Numbered from the stretch's first letter, positions 1 through 7,153 are shown. The stretch: DNA of 9,993 bases from Fibrobacter sp. UBA1313 (GCA_002307115.1 DBTP01000147.1:2597-12589), one strand, 5' to 3'. Program-made: numbers and translations. The notes: generated by a model not told the origin, from the letters alone.

Positions 1-171
1 TTTATGGAACTGTTGCGTCATTTTTCCCGTCAGACGCAGTTTATCTTGGTGACGCACAATAAGCGCACCATGGCGGCTTCGGATATGCTCTACGGGGTCA
101 CTCAGGAAATTAAGGGGATTTCACGTATCGCGTCTGTGAAGTTAGACGATGCCGTGGGATTTGCTATGTAA
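1..171 (+). CDS. smc: Chromosome segregation protein SMC, C-terminal end (partial)
   Basis: Open from the first base of the window to a TAA at 169-171, giving 56 residues in frame 1. The residues QFILVTHNKRTM followed by a YGVTQE-type strand are the end of an SMC ATPase head: the THNK histidine is the switch (H-loop) residue after Walker B, and the tail ending in SVKLDDA is the usual SMC C-terminus. SMC forms a DNA-entrapping dimer with ScpA/ScpB that organises and segregates the chromosome. The start, Walker A, hinge and coiled coils lie outside the window. RecN and MukB/SbcC heads end differently, so SMC is the clear best match, although only a short piece is visible. Confidence 0.85.
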   Translation, partial: FMELLRHFSRQTQFILVTHNKRTMAASDMLYGVTQEIKGISRIASVKLDDAVGFAM

Positions 172-297
172 GTTTTTGATTTGTCTGGGTATTTTTTCAC
201 TTTTCTTTCATTTTTTACTTGTAGTTAGAGAGGGATTTAGGAGGGAGTGTGCTCGTCTGTTTTCGAGAGAGTATATTAATCCACAGGTGGAGTTTAT

Positions 298-1599
298 ATG
301 AAAACAGTAGTCGTTGCCAATAAGTCACTGGGAAAAAGATTGTTTTGGGGCATTCTTGTTTTTGCGATAGTGCTTAGCACGTCTGCGCTTGTGGCAAGTT
401 ATGTCTATTTCAAAGCAAGAACGGATTCTTATTATAAAAACATGGGGCGAATGACTCTTCATACCGCTGAAGTCGAGTTGAATCCTAATGAGGCTTTAAA
501 TTATCGTAAAACTCTAGTGGAGGATGCTCACTATGCCTCCATTTGTGAAGCGTTGGTTCAGGTGCGTAATGCCCACCCTGGGGTACAGCGTTTGTACATG
601 ATGTATTTCACCGAGCAAGGGGGCACCTATATTTATGATGCCGATAAGACGTCGGAGCGCAACGCTTTGGGACAAACTGAAAAAATTGAAAATTATTATG
701 AAATTAAAACGGCGGCTTTGATCGGAGAAAAAATTCCGAGTAGAGTCTTGAATAAGAAAGAAGGCGCATTCTTATCCATGTCGCAGCCCATTTTTACCAG
801 CAAGGATTCTCTTGTAGGTTATCTGATTGCAGATCTTCCGATGCACCAGATTATGGGAGAGCGAAAAGATTTTCTTTGGAAAGTCTCGTTGCCTTTGTTT
901 GGATTTTCTCTACTTTGGTGCGTTTTCTTTTTTCTCTGGCTTTATATTAGAGTCATTTCTCCGATTCGCGTTATTTCTCGAGCGATTAGAAATGATACAC
1001 TTCAAACGGGTGAGGGTTCAGAAGTACATACAGGGGATGAAATTGAATCTCTTTATGATTTGATTCAGAAAAGAGAAAAATCCATGGCGAGCTCTTTCTC
1101 TGCGATTTTCAAAAAAAACTGGAAACGCGAACATGATGCTTTGACAGAACTGTACAATAAGGAAAAGTTTGAATCTTTAGAAGGAACGGAATACAAAAAT
1201 CTTTCTTCGGTAGGAATTATTTATGTAGATATCAATAATCTAAAAATGCTCAATGAAATTTATGGGCGTCCGGTGGGGGATATTGTAATTAAAAAGACGG
1301 CGCGTCATGTTGATCGTTTCTTAGAGGATCATTCTCAAGGATTCCGCATGGGAGGGGATGAATTTTTAATTGTATGTCCCAATATTGTGGAGGGTGTTTT
1401 TATCAATATGGTGCAGCTTTTGAAAGATTCCAGTCCCGCATTAAATCGCTCCAGTGATGCCGTGCATTGCTCTCTCGCTATTGGTTATTCTTTTGCAGAA
1501 GAACCCGTTAATTTGGAAGATGTGATGGCCCATGCCGAAATGGCTATGTATGCTGAGAAAAAAAGAATTAAAGAAGAACCGGATTTGCAGAACGGATAA
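298..1599 (+). CDS. Membrane-bound GGDEF diguanylate cyclase with periplasmic sensor region
   Basis: This 433-residue protein probably makes cyclic di-GMP from two GTP in response to a signal sensed outside the inner membrane. Order of parts: a basic N-terminus, TM1 at about 14-38, an extracytoplasmic region at about 39-193 (Cache-like by size and position, not proven), TM2 at about 194-219, a HAMP-like linker at about 217-270, and a GGDEF domain at about 278-427. The signature GGDEF is at 352-356. D311 (metal), N319 and D328 (guanine-binding positions) are kept. The classical DxD and ND near D311 read DIN and NE. At the place where an inhibitory RxxD site normally lies (five residues before GGDEF) the sequence is EDHS, so product inhibition is probably absent. 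The start is fixed by AGGTGGAG at 285-292. No EAL or HD-GYP domain is present. The 126-base gap after smc suggests a separate transcript or readthrough; no convincing promoter was found there. Confidence 0.9.
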   Translation: MKTVVVANKSLGKRLFWGILVFAIVLSTSALVASYVYFKARTDSYYKNMGRMTLHTAEVELNPNEALNYRKTLVEDAHYASICEALVQVRNAHPGVQRLYMMYFTEQGGTYIYDADKTSERNALGQTEKIENYYEIKTAALIGEKIPSRVLNKKEGAFLSMSQPIFTSKDSLVGYLIADLPMHQIMGERKDFLWKVSLPLFGFSLLWCVFFFLWLYIRVISPIRVISRAIRNDTLQTGEGSEVHTGDEIESLYDLIQKREKSMASSFSAIFKKNWKREHDALTELYNKEKFESLEGTEYKNLSSVGIIYVDINNLKMLNEIYGRPVGDIVIKKTARHVDRFLEDHSQGFRMGGDEFLIVCPNIVEGVFINMVQLLKDSSPALNRSSDAVHCSLAIGYSFAEEPVNLEDVMAHAEMAMYAEKKRIKEEPDLQNG

Positions 1600-1630
1600 A
1601 AAAGTTATAATGATTTTGAATTCTCCCCAC

Positions 1631-1667
1631 AAAAAAAAGAGACTTCCTTGCGGAAATCTCTTTTTTT
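1631..1667. terminator. Bidirectional intrinsic terminator
   Basis: A stem formed by 1639-1647 and 1652-1660 (one C-A mismatch, TTGC loop) is flanked by eight A on the left and seven T on the right, which extend the pairing and give a U-tract on either strand. It lies 31 bases after the cyclase stop codon and 6 bases beyond the 3' end of the minus-strand tRNA, so it serves both converging transcripts. Confidence 0.88.
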
Positions 1668-1673
1668 GTTCTA

Positions 1674-1747
<74 letters not shown>

Positions 1748-1762
1748 TCGAGGTGTAATCCA

Positions 1763-1791
1763 TATATAGAAATAGCCCCTGCCTTTGGCAA
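1763..1791 (-). promoter_or_regulatory. Sigma70-type promoter for the initiator tRNA
   Basis: On the minus strand TTGCCA (1791-1786) and TATATA (1768-1763) are separated by exactly 17 bases. The mature tRNA 5' end lies 15 bases downstream of the -10 box, so a short 5' leader is expected for RNase P removal. The match to the consensus is one mismatch at -35 and two at -10. The -35 box lies inside the hairpin listed at 1775-1801. Confidence 0.6.
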
Positions 1792-1801
1792 GGGCCTTTT
1801 T
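1775..1801. terminator. Hairpin between pgsA and the tRNA, possible terminator
   Basis: The stem is 1775-1783 with 1787-1795 (eight pairs, one C-A mismatch, TTT loop). On the plus strand it is followed by CTTTTT. On the minus strand, the direction of the upstream pgsA gene, it is followed by the weaker TATTTCTATATA. It could reduce readthrough from pgsA into the tRNA, or act as a back-up stop for plus-strand transcripts. Because it overlaps the tRNA promoter, which role matters in vivo is unclear. Confidence 0.45.
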
Positions 1802-1818
1802 CCTTTCATTTCAACGAG

Positions 1819-2976
1819 TTATACGAATTTTTTGAGAATATGTTTTGATGCCATAAAATAGTCAATGCCACTGATCAGAGTAATGGTCGTAATTATTCCC
1901 ATGATAATAGTGGGCAAATATTTCCATATTGCGGCAAAGTGCGGAATCAACGTTTGTACAGGATCAAGGGCGAGTGTTAAAATAATAACAATGCCCATTC
2001 CCTGAATGGCCGTTTTCCATTTGCCACTGCGTCTTGCTGGCATAATAATATTTTCTGATGCCGCAAGCGTTCGTAATGTTTCGACACTCGCTTCGCGGAA
2101 GTAAATCAAGGCGACCATCCACACGGGTGAATAACCTGTAGCGATGAAGCAGAGAAATACCGTCATGTTTGAAATTTTATCGGAAAAAGGATCGAGGTAT
2201 TTACCTAATGTGGAAACATCTCCCATTTTGCGCGCTAAATAGCCATCTAAAAAATCGGTAAGCATAAACCCAAGAATCATGACCAATGCGAGAATTTTGA
2301 AAATGAGATGGTTGTTACTGTAGTCTAGATCATTATCGTAAAAGAAAACCCAAAGGAATACGGGGGTAAGCACAATACGCGTCATGGTGAGTTGGCTTGC
2401 CACGGAGAGAGGTTTTCTATGTTCTGGGTCTCGGTAATACCAATAAGTAAACGCAATGCCTGATGCGAGCATTAAAAGAATACTCGCGACCATGCAAATT
2501 TGCATATAGTGCTCCAAATCGAGTACATAGACACCCATCGTGAGGGTAATACTCATATTGGCAAGTTTTCCCCAAGTTCGCCTTCCGGGGAGTTTTTTTC
2601 CTTCGCGTAAAATTCCGAGAGAAAAAAGTGTGTGGCTGATCAGTCGAATAAGGAGGAAGGCACAACCCACTGTAAGTACTTTTTCGAGTTCGTCATTTTT
2701 AATAAGATCACGAATAAGAATGCTTGACATCACAGCAAGGGAGAGTAGCCCTTCCACGACGCTCATCCAAAGTTGGTAATAAGGTTCTTCAATTTCCTGA
2801 ACACGAAGTTGGTAGTTGTTAATCCAACTCATAATGAGTGCCATTGCAATGCACCCTGCTGCAGGGATATTATTCTCTGTCCAGATAAAGTAAAAGATAG
2901 GGACAAAAATAAAGGCTCTGATAATTCGCCAGACGCGGCCGCGCATTCTGAGATTCAGCATTTTGCTAAGAGGCAT
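1819..2976 (-). CDS. pgsA: PgsA-type CDP-alcohol phosphatidyltransferase with degenerate N-terminal duplicate domain
   Basis: This probably transfers the phosphatidyl group from CDP-diacylglycerol to glycerol-3-phosphate, the committed step to phosphatidylglycerol, in the inner membrane. With the start chosen here the protein has 385 residues and about twelve membrane segments, roughly double the usual ~180-200 residue PgsA. The C-terminal half (about 190-385) carries the full family signature: D241, D244-G245, A248-R249, G258, D262 and D266, followed by a PgsA-like stretch with REASVETLR and GKWKTAIQ. The N-terminal half (about 12-185) looks like a second copy of the same six-helix domain. 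It aligns at R58, at a PIFYF/PVFLW helix and at LPGRR-GK/MPARR-GK, but S50, N53, M71 and E75 replace the catalytic aspartates. The ATG at 2976 is preferred over upstream in-frame ATGs at 3003 and 3030 because GGAGG lies 6 bases before it; this gives an 11-base overlap with recN. The exact alcohol acceptor is inferred. Confidence 0.8.
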   Translation of the reverse strand: MPLSKMLNLRMRGRVWRIIRAFIFVPIFYFIWTENNIPAAGCIAMALIMSWINNYQLRVQEIEEPYYQLWMSVVEGLLSLAVMSSILIRDLIKNDELEKVLTVGCAFLLIRLISHTLFSLGILREGKKLPGRRTWGKLANMSITLTMGVYVLDLEHYMQICMVASILLMLASGIAFTYWYYRDPEHRKPLSVASQLTMTRIVLTPVFLWVFFYDNDLDYSNNHLIFKILALVMILGFMLTDFLDGYLARKMGDVSTLGKYLDPFSDKISNMTVFLCFIATGYSPVWMVALIYFREASVETLRTLAASENIIMPARRSGKWKTAIQGMGIVIILTLALDPVQTLIPHFAAIWKYLPTIIMGIITTITLISGIDYFMASKHILKKFV

Positions 2977-4624
2977 GATTTTCCTCCAGAAGTTCTTTAG
3001 CATGAGCTTGGACTGTAACTGATTTTGCATCCCCGAGCATGCGTGATAGTTCTAAGATACGTTCTTCAGGGGAGAGTGATTGGACCGTAGAATAGGTTCT
3101 ACCCTCAATTTCTGATTTTTTTACCGCCAAATGACCCGTCGCACGGCTTGCTACTTGGTGAAGATGGGTGATGGTGAGTACTTGATGGTATTTGCCGATT
3201 TGCCGGAGCGCATCGCCAATTTTATTCCCGATTTCACCGCTGATTCCAGAATCGACTTCATCGAAAACGAGTAATGGAATTTTATCAAGATCCGCCATGA
3301 CAGATTTGAACGCGAGGAGAACGCGGGAAAGTTCACCGCCAGAAACAGCAAGCCGAAGCGATTTGTCTCCTTCGCCAGGGTTGGGGGCGATGCGAAATTC
3401 AATTTTGTCAAAACCGGTGGGGGAGAGTTCCCCGGTATCGAGGGCTGTTTTGAATCTTGCTTTGGGCATACCGAGCTCGTGCAAGTGTTTTTCTACAGCA
3501 GCATCCAGTTCTCCTGCTCCCTCTTTGCGAGACTTGGAAAGGGTGCTTGCTAAACGAATTAATTCGCCTTCTGCTTTTTTAATTTGACGTTCGAGTTCTT
3601 CTAAATCGGCATCCAAATTATCCAAGCTTGCGAGTTCTACTTGGCGACGATCGCGTAGTTCTATTAGCCCAGGAACCTCTGTGCGATATTTTCTTTTGAG
3701 GCGCTGAATCAACGCCAGTCGCCCATTGGCTTTGTCTATTTCTGCGGGGTTGATGATCGAATGAGATTCTGCTTTGCGTAAAGAATATTCGATCTCTTTC
3801 AGGGGGTCTATGATCTCGGTAATCTTTTGATTCCATTCTTCGTATTCTGAAATTTTGGCGGCGAGTTGACGCGTTTTCCCTTGGAACATCTGGAATTGAT
3901 TCATTAATCCGTTTTCGCCATCCATAATTTGGCGTAATTCCGTGAGAAAACGTTGTTGTGTCTCTCCGCGAGCGGCCGCAGCGGTTTTCTCTTCCAGTTC
4001 TTCTTCTTCGCCAACTTTCAAATTAGCTTTAGTCAGTTCTTCAAATTGGAAAGTCAAAAATTCTTTTTGTTCAGAAAGCGTTTGAGCGTTTTCTTCTGTG
4101 GTGGCGCGTTTTGTTTTTAGTTTGTTCCAAAGAATCCAGGAGTCACCATATTCAGCGAGGGTCTCTGTATTTCCACAGAAATTATCGAGCATTTGTTGCT
4201 GAGTATGCACATCCCGCAAAAGAAGCTGATCGCTTTGCCCATGCATTTGTACAAGCGCATCGCCGAGAGTTTGTAAGTCATTTTGTGTTACCAGAGTTCC
4301 GTTGATGCGACAACGACTTTTGCCTCCAGACAGAATATCTCTATGGATCACCAATTCTTCATCGGCATCAATTTCTAAGGACTCCAATAACTTTTTGATT
4401 GCGGGATTATTGGATATTTCAAACGTCGCTTCCACCCATGCTTTTTCTGCATCGTTGCGAATCATTGTCGCGGTGGTTTTATCTCCGCAAGCGACGCGGA
4501 GGGCTTTCATGAGAACCGATTTTCCGGCACCGGTTTCACCGGTAATGGCGGAGAATCCAGGGCCAAAATGGATGGTGCATTCGGCTATTAACGTGAAATC
4601 ATGAATAGACAGTTGCTTTAACAT
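2966..4624 (-). CDS. recN: DNA repair protein RecN
   Basis: RecN is an SMC-like ATPase recruited to DNA double-strand breaks, where it helps hold ends and sister chromatids together during RecA-dependent repair in the nucleoid. The 552-residue length is normal. The N-terminus MLKQLSIHDFTLI is the standard RecN opening and fixes the start. Walker A GETGAGKS is at 29-36. A charged coiled-coil region lies at about 150-390. The signature SGGELS is at about 428-433, and Walker B with the RecN-specific DEVDSGISG starts near residue 455. These are followed by a THLHQVA switch region. It starts 13 bases after the trmB stop and no Shine-Dalgarno sequence is visible in that gap, so it probably depends on translation of trmB. 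Its 3' end overlaps pgsA by 11 bases. No SOS (LexA) box was recognised near it; expression probably follows the operon. Confidence 0.96.
   Translation of the reverse strand: MLKQLSIHDFTLIAECTIHFGPGFSAITGETGAGKSVLMKALRVACGDKTTATMIRNDAEKAWVEATFEISNNPAIKKLLESLEIDADEELVIHRDILSGGKSRCRINGTLVTQNDLQTLGDALVQMHGQSDQLLLRDVHTQQQMLDNFCGNTETLAEYGDSWILWNKLKTKRATTEENAQTLSEQKEFLTFQFEELTKANLKVGEEEELEEKTAAAARGETQQRFLTELRQIMDGENGLMNQFQMFQGKTRQLAAKISEYEEWNQKITEIIDPLKEIEYSLRKAESHSIINPAEIDKANGRLALIQRLKRKYRTEVPGLIELRDRRQVELASLDNLDADLEELERQIKKAEGELIRLASTLSKSRKEGAGELDAAVEKHLHELGMPKARFKTALDTGELSPTGFDKIEFRIAPNPGEGDKSLRLAVSGGELSRVLLAFKSVMADLDKIPLLVFDEVDSGISGEIGNKIGDALRQIGKYHQVLTITHLHQVASRATGHLAVKKSEIEGRTYSTVQSLSPEERILELSRMLGDAKSVTVQAHAKELLEENHAS
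2983..2987 (-). promoter_or_regulatory. Shine-Dalgarno site that fixes the pgsA start
   Basis: GGAGG on the minus strand lies inside the last codons of recN, 6 bases before the ATG at 2976. Neither of the two upstream in-frame ATGs is needed, and the position implies translational coupling of recN and pgsA. Confidence 0.75.
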
Positions 4625-4637
4625 AGTGATAATTTAA

Positions 4638-5390
4638 TTATTTCTCAAAAACGATAACGCTACGGTAGATAGGGCGTCCTTCCTTGCGGTACTTTTTTTC
4701 GAAATTGGTCATGATGCCTTCGGTCGGTTCTGCGATATTTCTTTGCGTGACGGTAGCACCGGTGAATTTGTCGAATATATCAAGTGCCACTTCGTTGTAT
4801 TCTGCGTGATCTGTGCCCCAGTAGAATAAACGCTTCCCCGGTTTGAGCACGCGGGCGACTTCGGTTAAAAAGTCTGGGCGAAGCAAACGATTTTTGTGAT
4901 GCCGTTCTTTGGGCCAGGGGTCTGGAAAGTACATGTGAAAGGCACCAATGGTGTTGTCTGATACACAATCGCGTAGGAAATAATAAATATCTCCCCGAAG
5001 CATTGCCGAATTATCCAATACCTTTTTTTTCACGAGTCTTCGCGCGGCAAAATAAGCCCATGTGGCATCCCATTCGCTTCCGAGAGTGAATATTTCGGGG
5101 TGCTTCGCTGCATATTCTAAGAGGAACCCGCCTTTCCCTGAACCGACTTCTATTTCAATATGATCGTTGTGATTGGGGAAAATGGTTTTCCAATCGATCT
5201 TATTTTTGTGCGGTTGGTTATTTTCCGTTTGGATGGGCTTTTTACTTCCTTGCAAGTGGCGGTGAGTAAAATGCCAAACGCCGAGGCGTTCCTCATCTTT
5301 CCGAAAATCGCGGTAAAATTCTGGAACCACTTTTTCTTTGTTCATGGGCATGTTTTCGTTTTCAATATTATTCATATGAGAGGGACCCAT
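4638..5390 (-). CDS. trmB: tRNA (guanine-N7)-methyltransferase TrmB
   Basis: Uses S-adenosylmethionine to methylate G46 in the variable loop of many tRNAs in the cytoplasm. The 250-residue protein has the class I methyltransferase motif I EIEVGSGKGGF at about 79-89. The TrmB signature FPDPWPKERHHKNRL is at about 155-169, with D157 at the family's catalytic aspartate position. The C-terminal TNFEKKYRKEG at about 228-238 contributes to the binding pocket. The first ~35 residues are a charged extension. The ATG at 5390 forms a TAATG stop-start overlap with the upstream hydrolase gene, which favours reinitiation there. A second ATG at 5375 is also possible, and neither has a clear Shine-Dalgarno sequence. 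Confidence 0.96.
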   Translation of the reverse strand: MGPSHMNNIENENMPMNKEKVVPEFYRDFRKDEERLGVWHFTHRHLQGSKKPIQTENNQPHKNKIDWKTIFPNHNDHIEIEVGSGKGGFLLEYAAKHPEIFTLGSEWDATWAYFAARRLVKKKVLDNSAMLRGDIYYFLRDCVSDNTIGAFHMYFPDPWPKERHHKNRLLRPDFLTEVARVLKPGKRLFYWGTDHAEYNEVALDIFDKFTGATVTQRNIAEPTEGIMTNFEKKYRKEGRPIYRSVIVFEK

Positions 5391-6322
5391 TAGATGAATG
5401 CGATTACTTTGTCCCGGAACGCTTCGGGAATATTCTTTTCCAATGCTTCTTGAATATGCTTCTCGGAGTACTTCATGGAAAAGTGGTTGAGAATGATCTT
5501 TTTACATTGGATTTCTGATCCAAATTCATTGAGACATTGAACTATTTGCGAAAGGTGTGTATGTCCTTTTTTGTTGGCCATTTCCTCTTCGCCTTCATCC
5601 AAGAAGGTGCATTCGGTGACGAGTATTTCCGAATTCCAAATGTGTTTTTGCTCCAATAAGCTTTGTCCGAGGGTATCCCCCATAAAGCTCACGAGAGGCT
5701 CAAAAACTTCACGGGTAATCTCCACTTTCTGTTTGCGGAGTGCAATAATTTCCGCCGTGCCGCACCGAAGATATTCATCTTTGAGTTTGTGCTTATGAAG
5801 GTACAAAGTACAACCCATGGCGGGGATCGCATGTTTTACAGGGAATGCCTCGATCATAAGATCCTTGCGGTATTCCAAAGGGATCTTTTTGTGGGGCGAA
5901 ACGGGGACGATTTTGGGCAATTGAAACCGATATTCAGGAACCCCTTCGAACATGGCTTCCGCATGAATCCAGTTTGCCGCGTTTTCGACGAGATTTTCAG
6001 GAATGTAATAGACTGAAGGTTTGGGAATGCCCATCATTTTCCGCAAACTATGGTGTCGCATGAGGCAACGGCTGTGATCTCCGTGGGCATGTGTGAGAAA
6101 AATGTGATTTAAGCTTACCGCCGAAATGGGACACTCCCCCATATCAACGCCAAAATCAAATTCTGGAACTTGTAAGTAAGAGGCAAGTCCCGAAATTGCA
6201 AATCCGTTTAAGTTAAAACGTTCTGTTTTAAGGTGTACCTGCCGCAATGCATTGTGTAGACCACGATTTTCTGTCGGCAAAAGAGCGTTTCCAGCATAAA
6301 GATGATAATTGAGGGCAAACAT
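5390..6322 (-). CDS. RNase Z-like metallo-beta-lactamase-fold hydrolase
   Basis: Probable zinc-dependent phosphodiesterase of the RNase Z (tRNA 3' endonuclease) type; 310 residues, the size of the short RNase Z form. Metal-binding motif HAHGDH occupies 78-83 (H78, H80, D82, H83). Further ligand or catalytic candidates are H164 in PVKHAIPAMG, D216 in MGDT, H254/H256 in HTHLS, and H280 in HFSMKY, which resembles the RNase Z HFSxRY motif. The N-terminus lacks the usual short opening with a glycine-rich GTG strand and begins instead with about 35 unfamiliar residues, so a related nuclease role is possible. Adjacency to trmB by a 1-base stop-start overlap, and a nearby CCA-less tRNA, support tRNA processing. 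The ATG at 6322 has no close ribosome binding site; the good AAGGAGGG lies 20 bases upstream. It is the first gene of the minus-strand run. Confidence 0.8.
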   Translation of the reverse strand: MFALNYHLYAGNALLPTENRGLHNALRQVHLKTERFNLNGFAISGLASYLQVPEFDFGVDMGECPISAVSLNHIFLTHAHGDHSRCLMRHHSLRKMMGIPKPSVYYIPENLVENAANWIHAEAMFEGVPEYRFQLPKIVPVSPHKKIPLEYRKDLMIEAFPVKHAIPAMGCTLYLHKHKLKDEYLRCGTAEIIALRKQKVEITREVFEPLVSFMGDTLGQSLLEQKHIWNSEILVTECTFLDEGEEEMANKKGHTHLSQIVQCLNEFGSEIQCKKIILNHFSMKYSEKHIQEALEKNIPEAFRDKVIAFI

Positions 6323-6342
6323 AGAAAAGAGCTTATGAATAA

Positions 6343-6369
6343 CCCTCCTTGTGATTTTTTAGGGGAGGG
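6343..6369 (-). promoter_or_regulatory. Hairpin masking the distant Shine-Dalgarno of the hydrolase gene
   Basis: In the minus-strand leader CCCTCC (6369-6364) can pair perfectly with GGAGGG (6348-6343), with a 15-base loop. The GGAGGG is part of the only strong Shine-Dalgarno-like sequence before the hydrolase ATG. The pairing would hide it. The role is inferred from complementarity alone. Confidence 0.35.
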
Positions 6370-6407
6370 GTAAATGGGGGCTATTTTTTGGAATTCTTAT
6401 TTTTTCT

Positions 6408-6463
6408 TTGCCCTTTTTACTTTCTATAGAATATATTCTAAATTGGAATATAACGTAACGCAA
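6408..6463. promoter_or_regulatory. Candidate divergent promoters sharing a 14-bp palindrome
   Basis: A perfect palindrome TAGAATATATTCTA lies at 6427-6440 between the divergent hydrolase and padR genes. Plus-strand candidate: TTGCCC (6408-6413), 18 bases, TATATT (6432-6437), reading to padR. Minus-strand candidate: TTGCGT (6463-6458), 17 bases, TAGAAT (6440-6435), reading to the hydrolase operon. Both -10 boxes lie inside the palindrome. It could therefore be a two-way promoter, an operator for the PadR protein, or both. The -35 boxes match the consensus only moderately. Confidence 0.45.
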
Positions 6464-6484
6464 AAGCGTAAAGAGGAAATACAA

Positions 6485-7084
6485 ATGAATCGTTATGATT
6501 TGGTTCTTCTCGGGCTGATTCAAGAGCATGAGTGCAGTGGTTATGATATTATCACGCAGATTAAGAAGCGTGAGTTGGACCGTTGGGCTAAAATTAGTAC
6601 TTCCACTATCTATAATCGCTTAATTCGATTAGAAAAGAATGAATTTATTGTGGGCCGTTCAGAACGTGATGGTAATCGCCCGGAACGTACCATTTTCAAC
6701 ATTACAGAGAAGGGTCGCGATCTTTTGCGCAAAGAAGTGGTGCGTCACTTGACTGGATTTAATGACGATCCTCGAACATTGGGCTATGGTTTCTTATATG
6801 GAGTAGATCCGCGAGATGTGGTTCGCTCTTTAGATGTGCATGAAAGAAAATTACTTGAAGAAATTGAACGATTGACAGCGATGATCAATGAAGAACCCCG
6901 TCCGACACTTTATCCGGAAGGTCCTTTTTTGAATTGTATGTCTAGGGATCACATTCAGGTGGAACTCAAGTATGTGCGGGCCGCTATCGCCATCTTGAAG
7001 GACCCCATTCGCAACAAACAGCTGGGTGGATATTTTTATATCAATTTCGGCTCTCGCGATTTTAATAAGCCTGCGACTACTTGA
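6485..7084 (+). CDS. PadR-family transcriptional regulator
   Basis: This 199-residue DNA-binding protein has an N-terminal winged helix (about 1-85). Its recognition helix region STIYNRLIRLEKNEFI and the following wing RPERTIFNITEKGRDLL are typical of PadR. A helical C-terminal half follows (about 130-185, with HERKLLEEIERL and VELKYVRAAIAILKD), as used for dimerisation in the PadR/AphA group. The start at 6485 is chosen because AGAGGA (6472-6477) lies 7 bases before it and the PadR fold begins at once. An in-frame extension to 6374 would add 37 residues rich in F and Y with no family match, and it covers the promoter palindrome. PadR proteins usually repress by binding palindromes near their own promoter, so autoregulation through 6427-6440 is plausible. 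The effector and target genes cannot be told; the GH94 gene starts 107 bases downstream on the same strand. Confidence 0.9.
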   Translation: MNRYDLVLLGLIQEHECSGYDIITQIKKRELDRWAKISTSTIYNRLIRLEKNEFIVGRSERDGNRPERTIFNITEKGRDLLRKEVVRHLTGFNDDPRTLGYGFLYGVDPRDVVRSLDVHERKLLEEIERLTAMINEEPRPTLYPEGPFLNCMSRDHIQVELKYVRAAIAILKDPIRNKQLGGYFYINFGSRDFNKPATT

Positions 7085-7106
7085 GAAATACCCTTGATAA
7101 GATTTT

Positions 7107-7153
7107 AAAAACGGATGTTTCAGAAATATTTTCGATGCATTCGTTTTTCTGAA
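7107..7153 (+). promoter_or_regulatory. Two mutually exclusive hairpins in the padR-GH94 gap
   Basis: Stem A pairs 7107-7117 with 7138-7148 (11 pairs, one G-U) and ends in five T, so it could act as a weak terminator after padR. Stem B pairs 7119-7126 with 7146-7153 (TTCAGAAA/TTTCTGAA, 8 pairs). They share 7146-7148 and interleave, so only one can form fully. This resembles a terminator/antiterminator arrangement, but no ligand domain or leader peptide was recognised, and long loops (20 and 19 bases) weaken both. Confidence 0.35.

Noticed and set aside
172..297. Possible c-di-GMP riboswitch or clear promoter before the cyclase gene
   Set aside because: No riboswitch fold could be recognised; only a weak CTCG/CGAG stem (252-267) and AT-rich stretches without well-spaced promoter boxes.
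2977..3030. 18-residue N-terminal extension of the PgsA-type protein
   Set aside because: It lies inside recN, and the GGAGG at 2987-2983 points to the ATG at 2976.
3192..3587. 131-codon plus-strand open frame inside recN
   Set aside because: It is a shadow of the RecN coding frame covering its signature and Walker B region.
6374..6484. 37-residue N-terminal extension of the PadR protein
   Set aside because: It has no ribosome binding site suited to it, has no family match, and overlaps the promoter palindrome; the ATG at 6485 has a good Shine-Dalgarno site.
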